Origin: Pseudobutyrivibrio ruminis
Lineage (GTDB): Bacteria > Bacillota > Clostridia > Lachnospirales > Lachnospiraceae
NCBI GenBank assembly: GCA_015057315.1
Contig: SVER01000004.1
Location: forward strand, 90,100-154,099
Direction of reading: 5' to 3'
Length of the DNA stretch: 64,000 nucleotides
This document shows, piece by piece, positions 61,141-64,000 of this stretch; position 1 is the stretch's first letter, and every line of letters starts with the position of its first letter. Below the pieces are notes generated by a model that was given only the letters and a program-made list of their open reading frames with translations, was not told where the DNA came from and made no database searches. Both the position numbers and the translations under genes were made by a program.

Positions 61141-61812
61141 TCAATTCGCCTCTTTCTTTTTTGTCAGGCACAAAGCACAGACCAAATATAATACAAGCCA
61201 TCCGAAGGATTCAGATCCCGAATCCAGCCCCTCAGATATCAGATTAAGCAGATTTCCAAAGAGAATTCCAAATATCGGACAGCATATGATCATCCACTTC
61301 TTTACCGGTATCATTTCCTTTAGAACCATTCCGATCCATCCTATAGTGACAAAAAGGTCGCAGACCAAAAATCCTATAGCCAAAGGCACCAATTCGCTCT
61401 TCAACACTCTCATCGTCATGGAGACTGCAGTAGGAATATCTCCGGTTGCCTCCATGCCCGCATTAAACACGACAGGTAGGATGCATATACCAATATGGAT
61501 AAACGCGAAGTAAAGGATGCCTCCCCAATTGGCAATTTTGAACAGCTTATAAAGCTTGGAATCTTTTAGGTTATACTCTGTTTCCATTACCTTCAACAAT
61601 TCAGTTGCAGCATAGGCAAACATGGCAGCACATAAAAATCCAAGGACAGACGAAACTGCATATCTCCAATCAGGAGCCACATTCCAGGATATACCCATAT
61701 AGGCATCCGGATCTGAGGATGTACCAATCGTCCCATATCCAATCAGATAATCTCCTATTATGGCAAACACCATTGCATAACACCCAAACAATATTCTTTG
61801 TTTTGACTTCAT
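61141..61812 (-). CDS. six-helix membrane protein (DUF6796-like)
   Basis: The 223-residue protein has six or seven hydrophobic segments and begins RILFGCYAMVFAIIGDYLIGYGTIG, a pattern seen in an uncharacterised Clostridia family. The start has AGGAGGTAAGTT. Its stop is 3 bp before the methyltransferase start. A palindrome, TAGTTATCGCTAACTA, is upstream and could bind a TetR-type regulator. No function is known. Confidence 0.72.
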   Translation of the reverse strand: MKSKQRILFGCYAMVFAIIGDYLIGYGTIGTSSDPDAYMGISWNVAPDWRYAVSSVLGFLCAAMFAYAATELLKVMETEYNLKDSKLYKLFKIANWGGILYFAFIHIGICILPVVFNAGMEATGDIPTAVSMTMRVLKSELVPLAIGFLVCDLFVTIGWIGMVLKEMIPVKKWMIICCPIFGILFGNLLNLISEGLDSGSESFGWLVLYLVCALCLTKKKEAN

Positions 61813-61872
61813 AACTTACCTCCTACTATAGCGAAAATCGCATTTTCTTCTATCGTCATTATATCTCATCTT

Positions 61873-61890
61873 GTTAGTTATCGCTAACTA
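61873..61890 (-). promoter_or_regulatory. palindrome upstream of the methyltransferase unit
   Basis: GTTAG-TTATCG-CTAAC and TAGTTA-TCGC-TAACTA overlap to form a symmetric site about 60 bp before the DUF6796-like gene. It has the size and symmetry of a TetR-type operator; no TetR gene is in the window. Confidence 0.4.
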
Positions 61891-61941
61891 TATATTCGAA
61901 AAGAGGGACTGCACATAGCAATCCCATCCTTCAAATACAAT

Positions 61942-62370
61942 CTATAATTCATGATAATAAGGGCAAATATTTTCATAATGTCCATCTTTCATTCTGAATC
62001 CGCCCGGAATAGTTCCAAGCTGCTTGAATCCGAGGCGTTCATATAAATGCCTGGCATGTATATTACTCTCAACAACAGCATTAAACTGAAGTACTCTAAA
62101 TCCCAGCTCATTTCCCTTCTTAATGCAGTCCAATACCAACTGCTCTCCAATATGCTTACCACGGGCATCTGATGAAACAGCGTAGCTTGCATTACAGATA
62201 TGTCCGCATCTTCCAACATTATTAGGATGCAAGATATATAGCCCAAGTACCTTGCCATCATCTTCTGCAACTCCGGTAAAACTTTGTGCAGCGAAAAACT
62301 CTGAGCCAGTCTCCCTGTTCAAAAGCTCTTCCTGTGGGAAAACTATTCCTTCATCTACGACTTCATTCAC
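61942..62370 (-). pseudogene. GNAT acetyltransferase, apparently 5'-truncated
   Basis: The 142-residue frame has the GNAT acetyl-CoA motif (AVSSDARGKHIGEQLVLDCI) and the C-terminal LYERLGFKQLGTIPGGF. Its sequence begins NEVVDEGIVFPQEELLN, which in homologs follows about 20 residues that form the first strand and helix. Upstream the frame meets a TAA two codons before the GTG, and no ribosome site is seen. It is therefore probably a broken gene, though a shortened protein cannot be excluded. It lies behind the Fic gene. Confidence 0.7.
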
Positions 62371-62394
62371 ACTTTAAATTGTGAAGCAGGCGAG

Positions 62395-63453
62395 CTAGTC
62401 TATATACTTTACATTAACATACTTTGTAGCTCTTGCTTGTCCAATCTTTTTTACAGAGCCCTCCTTTACCATTTTACCAAGAACAGCTTCTACTGTTGTT
62501 GGACTAACATCTATCAGCAATTCACATATTTCAGATTTAGACACTGGTAGTACACTATTTAAAACTGTTTGTTCTATTCTTTCGCTTTTAGGAATTTTCT
62601 TTCCATTAACTGTCGAGAATCTTTTATCTAGTTCTTTATAGCATCTGTATAAAGTTGATAAAAAATTCTTCATAAACTCAAAATAGGAATTTTCATTCTC
62701 ATGCCATCCTTGTGAAGAATCATGTAACGCTTCATAATAAAAATCCTTCGAATTATTAATTTGCTCCTCAAATGAAACGTATTTACAAACATCATATCCA
62801 CTCTTATACAGTAATAAAATAGATAGCAATCTGGAAATTCGTCCATTACCATCTGAAAATGGATGTATACATAAAAAATCTAAAATTACACAAGGAATTA
62901 AGAGCAACCTATTAATTTTAGGATTATCTCTAGCATCTATATAAGCTAATATAAGCTGTTCCATTGCTTCATTAGTCTCATTTGCTGGAATTGGAGTAAA
63001 ACGTACTTTTCGTCTTCCATTCTCATCAACTTGTAGAATCAAATTATCCTCTTCCTTATATTTTCCGGATAATTCATAACCAGCTAGATTTGTCATCATA
63101 TGATGCATGTGTAAAATTGTATTTTCACTAAAGCTCATAGATTGATGATTCTTATGAATCTCATCTAATGCGTCTCTGTATCCTGCAATTTCACATTCAC
63201 TATGATTTAATGGTGCACTATCACCATCTACAATTTCCTTAATTCTTGCATCAGTCGTAATGATTCCTTCAATAGCATTAGAACCCTTTACAGACTGCAC
63301 TCTAGCGATTTTTTCAAGTTCTGTATATATACTTTGATTTTCATCCTTTCTCACAGATGATATGGCATCAAATGCAGCAATTGATGCTGTCAAATTAACC
63401 ATTTCAGCAGGCAACATTCCTTCATCTAAAAATGAGTAATCAAATTTATGCAT
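62395..63453 (-). CDS. Fic family protein with class II inhibitory motif
   Basis: The 352-residue protein has the Fic active site HPFSDGNGR (His197 to Arg205), the N-terminal inhibitory motif SNAIEG (58-63) of class II Fic enzymes, and a C-terminal winged-helix (SEICELLIDVSPTTVEAVLGKMVKEGSVKKIG). Such proteins AMPylate targets, often themselves, and resemble regulators that bind their own promoter. The ATG at 63453 is used for GAGGAGGTACAGT; a longer frame upstream covers the operator-like repeats. Four copies of AGTATCTGCATAT-type sites precede it. Confidence 0.93.
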   Translation of the reverse strand: MHKFDYSFLDEGMLPAEMVNLTASIAAFDAISSVRKDENQSIYTELEKIARVQSVKGSNAIEGIITTDARIKEIVDGDSAPLNHSECEIAGYRDALDEIHKNHQSMSFSENTILHMHHMMTNLAGYELSGKYKEEDNLILQVDENGRRKVRFTPIPANETNEAMEQLILAYIDARDNPKINRLLLIPCVILDFLCIHPFSDGNGRISRLLSILLLYKSGYDVCKYVSFEEQINNSKDFYYEALHDSSQGWHENENSYFEFMKNFLSTLYRCYKELDKRFSTVNGKKIPKSERIEQTVLNSVLPVSKSEICELLIDVSPTTVEAVLGKMVKEGSVKKIGQARATKYVNVKYID

Positions 63454-63467
63454 ACTGTACCTCCTCA

Positions 63468-63550
63468 AGTATCTGCATATAATATACAAGAAAATATGCA
63501 GATACTCAAGCAGTATCTGCATATATTTCTATATTTTATCTGCAGATACT
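63468..63550. promoter_or_regulatory. four AGTATCTGCATAT sites in paired inverted repeats upstream of fic
   Basis: AGTATCTGCATAT (63468-63480) and ATATGCAGATACT (63494-63506) form one inverted repeat; AGTATCTGCATAT (63512-63524) and ATCTGCAGATACT (63538-63550) form another. Both pairs have a 13-bp centre and lie 44 bp apart, just upstream of the Fic start. The winged-helix domain of the Fic protein is a natural candidate to bind them. Confidence 0.65.
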
Positions 63551-63575
63551 TTATTCATCTACTTGATATCATGTG

Positions 63576-63850
63576 CAGTTACAGCTTCTTCTATAACAGC
63601 TGCCTTCAATCATATCGTAATCTCTATCTGATTTCCTTCAATCCCTACAATACAACTCTCATAATATCCATCGCCTGTAGTACGTGGTCCGCTAACTATG
63701 TCATAACCATCTAATTTTAATTGCTCTGTCATAGCATCTACCTTTTCCTTGCTACCAACAGAAAAAGCGATGTGAATGTAACCAGTGCAGTTAATCGGCT
63801 TTTCTATTTCATACATATCAGGCTTATTCATTATTTCAAGCCTTGCACCA
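63576..63850. repeat. 275-bp direct repeat, copy B
   Basis: Almost identical to 58415-58689 (4 differences). Here the VOC 3' part runs without a break into metG sequence at CCTTGCACCA/GCTGGGATG. Copy B thus carries the same VOC end but a different 5' neighbour. Confidence 0.93.
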
Positions 63851-64000
63851 GCTGGGATGTGGTTATCAATCATAAGAAGGTGAAGCTCCTCGTCATCGCT
63901 GTCCTTAAGATTGTTAACAGCGCTAAGAAGCATACCGCATGATTCGATACCCATCATTGGTCTTGGTGGAAGGTTTGTAATAGCTACAAGTGTCTTGCCA
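63610..64000 (-). CDS. metG: methionyl-tRNA synthetase C-terminus fused in frame to a VOC tail (partial)
   Basis: Reading into the window on the minus strand, [13 protein letters not shown], then [15 protein letters not shown] and [16 protein letters not shown] are the C-terminal tRNA-binding domain of methionyl-tRNA synthetase. The expected end IPAGAKLY-stop is gone. Instead the frame continues through 75 residues ([17 protein letters not shown]...GNQIEITI) that equal the second half of the VOC protein at 58449-58832. The joint falls at GARLE, where both proteins are alike. The gene starts outside the window. If metG is otherwise intact, the cell makes a synthetase with a glyoxalase-like tail. 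A free tRNA-binding protein (CsaA/Trbp111) is less likely but possible. Confidence 0.8.
   Translation of the reverse strand, partial: GKTLVAITNLPPRPMMGIESCGMLLSAVNNLKDSDDEELHLLMIDNHIPAGARLEIMNKPDMYEIEKPINCTGYIHIAFSVGSKEKVDAMTEQLKLDGYDIVSGPRTTGDGYYESCIVGIEGNQIEITI

Noticed and set aside
58415..63850. Composite transposon
   Set aside because: The flanking repeats contain no transposase or terminal inverted repeats and are host-gene pieces.
1..64000. tRNA, rRNA, prophage or secondary-metabolite cluster
   Set aside because: No cloverleaf ending in CCA, no rRNA signature, and no phage or NRPS/PKS genes were seen on reading either strand.

Overview
The window looks like chromosomal DNA from a motile, low-GC Gram-positive anaerobe of the Lachnospiraceae, most like Butyrivibrio, Pseudobutyrivibrio or Roseburia. 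This is inferred from the CsrA/FliW/FlgM-type flagellar set with tandem flgK genes, the glmM-cdaR-cdaA cluster, strong AGGAGG ribosome sites and PTS-based sugar uptake. No rRNA, tRNA, CRISPR array, transposase or phage gene was seen.

Layout. 1-5.4 kb (minus): HPr-like protein, GlmM, CdaR, the diadenylate cyclase CdaA and two unknown membrane proteins, a cell-wall precursor and c-di-AMP block. 5.5-9.7 kb: YvyF-like regulator, ComF, an orphan ABC substrate-binding lipoprotein and a FliD-like protein. 9.7-27 kb: late flagellar region with two glycosyltransferases, an unknown helical protein, flagellin, a FliT/FlgN-like protein, FliS, FliD, FlaG, CsrA, FliW, FlgL, two FlgK paralogs, FlgN and FlgM. 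Sigma-28 promoters (TAAA-N15-[GC][AC/TC]CGATAA type) precede flagellin and flgM, and CsrA-like sites occur in two leaders. About 1 kb upstream of flagellin is non-coding and holds a ~51-bp-period array of inverted GTTAAGTG motifs. 27-30.4 kb: GntR/ABC transporter operon. 30.5-33.8 kb: BglG-type antiterminator and glucose-type PTS EIICBA behind a leader terminator. 33.8-38.7 kb: CoaBC, ECF S-component (probably pantothenate), Zn-peptidase, Dus and an MNT/HEPN pair. 38.7-44.6 kb: ptsI, ptsH and the fructose operon fruR-fruK-fruA with a 10-bp-phased operator. 44.7-55.8 kb: GGDEF/EAL protein, aminotransferase, chemoreceptor, amino acid antiporter and a MacB/FtsX-like exporter. 55.9-64 kb: an accessory region with a nucleoside phosphorylase, a 52-bp tandem repeat array, XRE regulator, VOC protein, broken genes, methyltransferases, a Fic protein and the 3' end of metG.

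The most unusual structures are (1) the hairpin array upstream of flagellin; (2) a near-identical 275-bp duplication of a VOC gene 3' end that now fuses in frame to the C-terminus of methionyl-tRNA synthetase, while a decayed metG 3' end carrying what looks like the original stop lies 4.8 kb away; (3) the 52-bp hairpin tandem array downstream of the gene at 57 kb; and (4) a structured leader of the putative pantothenate transporter. Family calls come from reading motifs, not from database searches.
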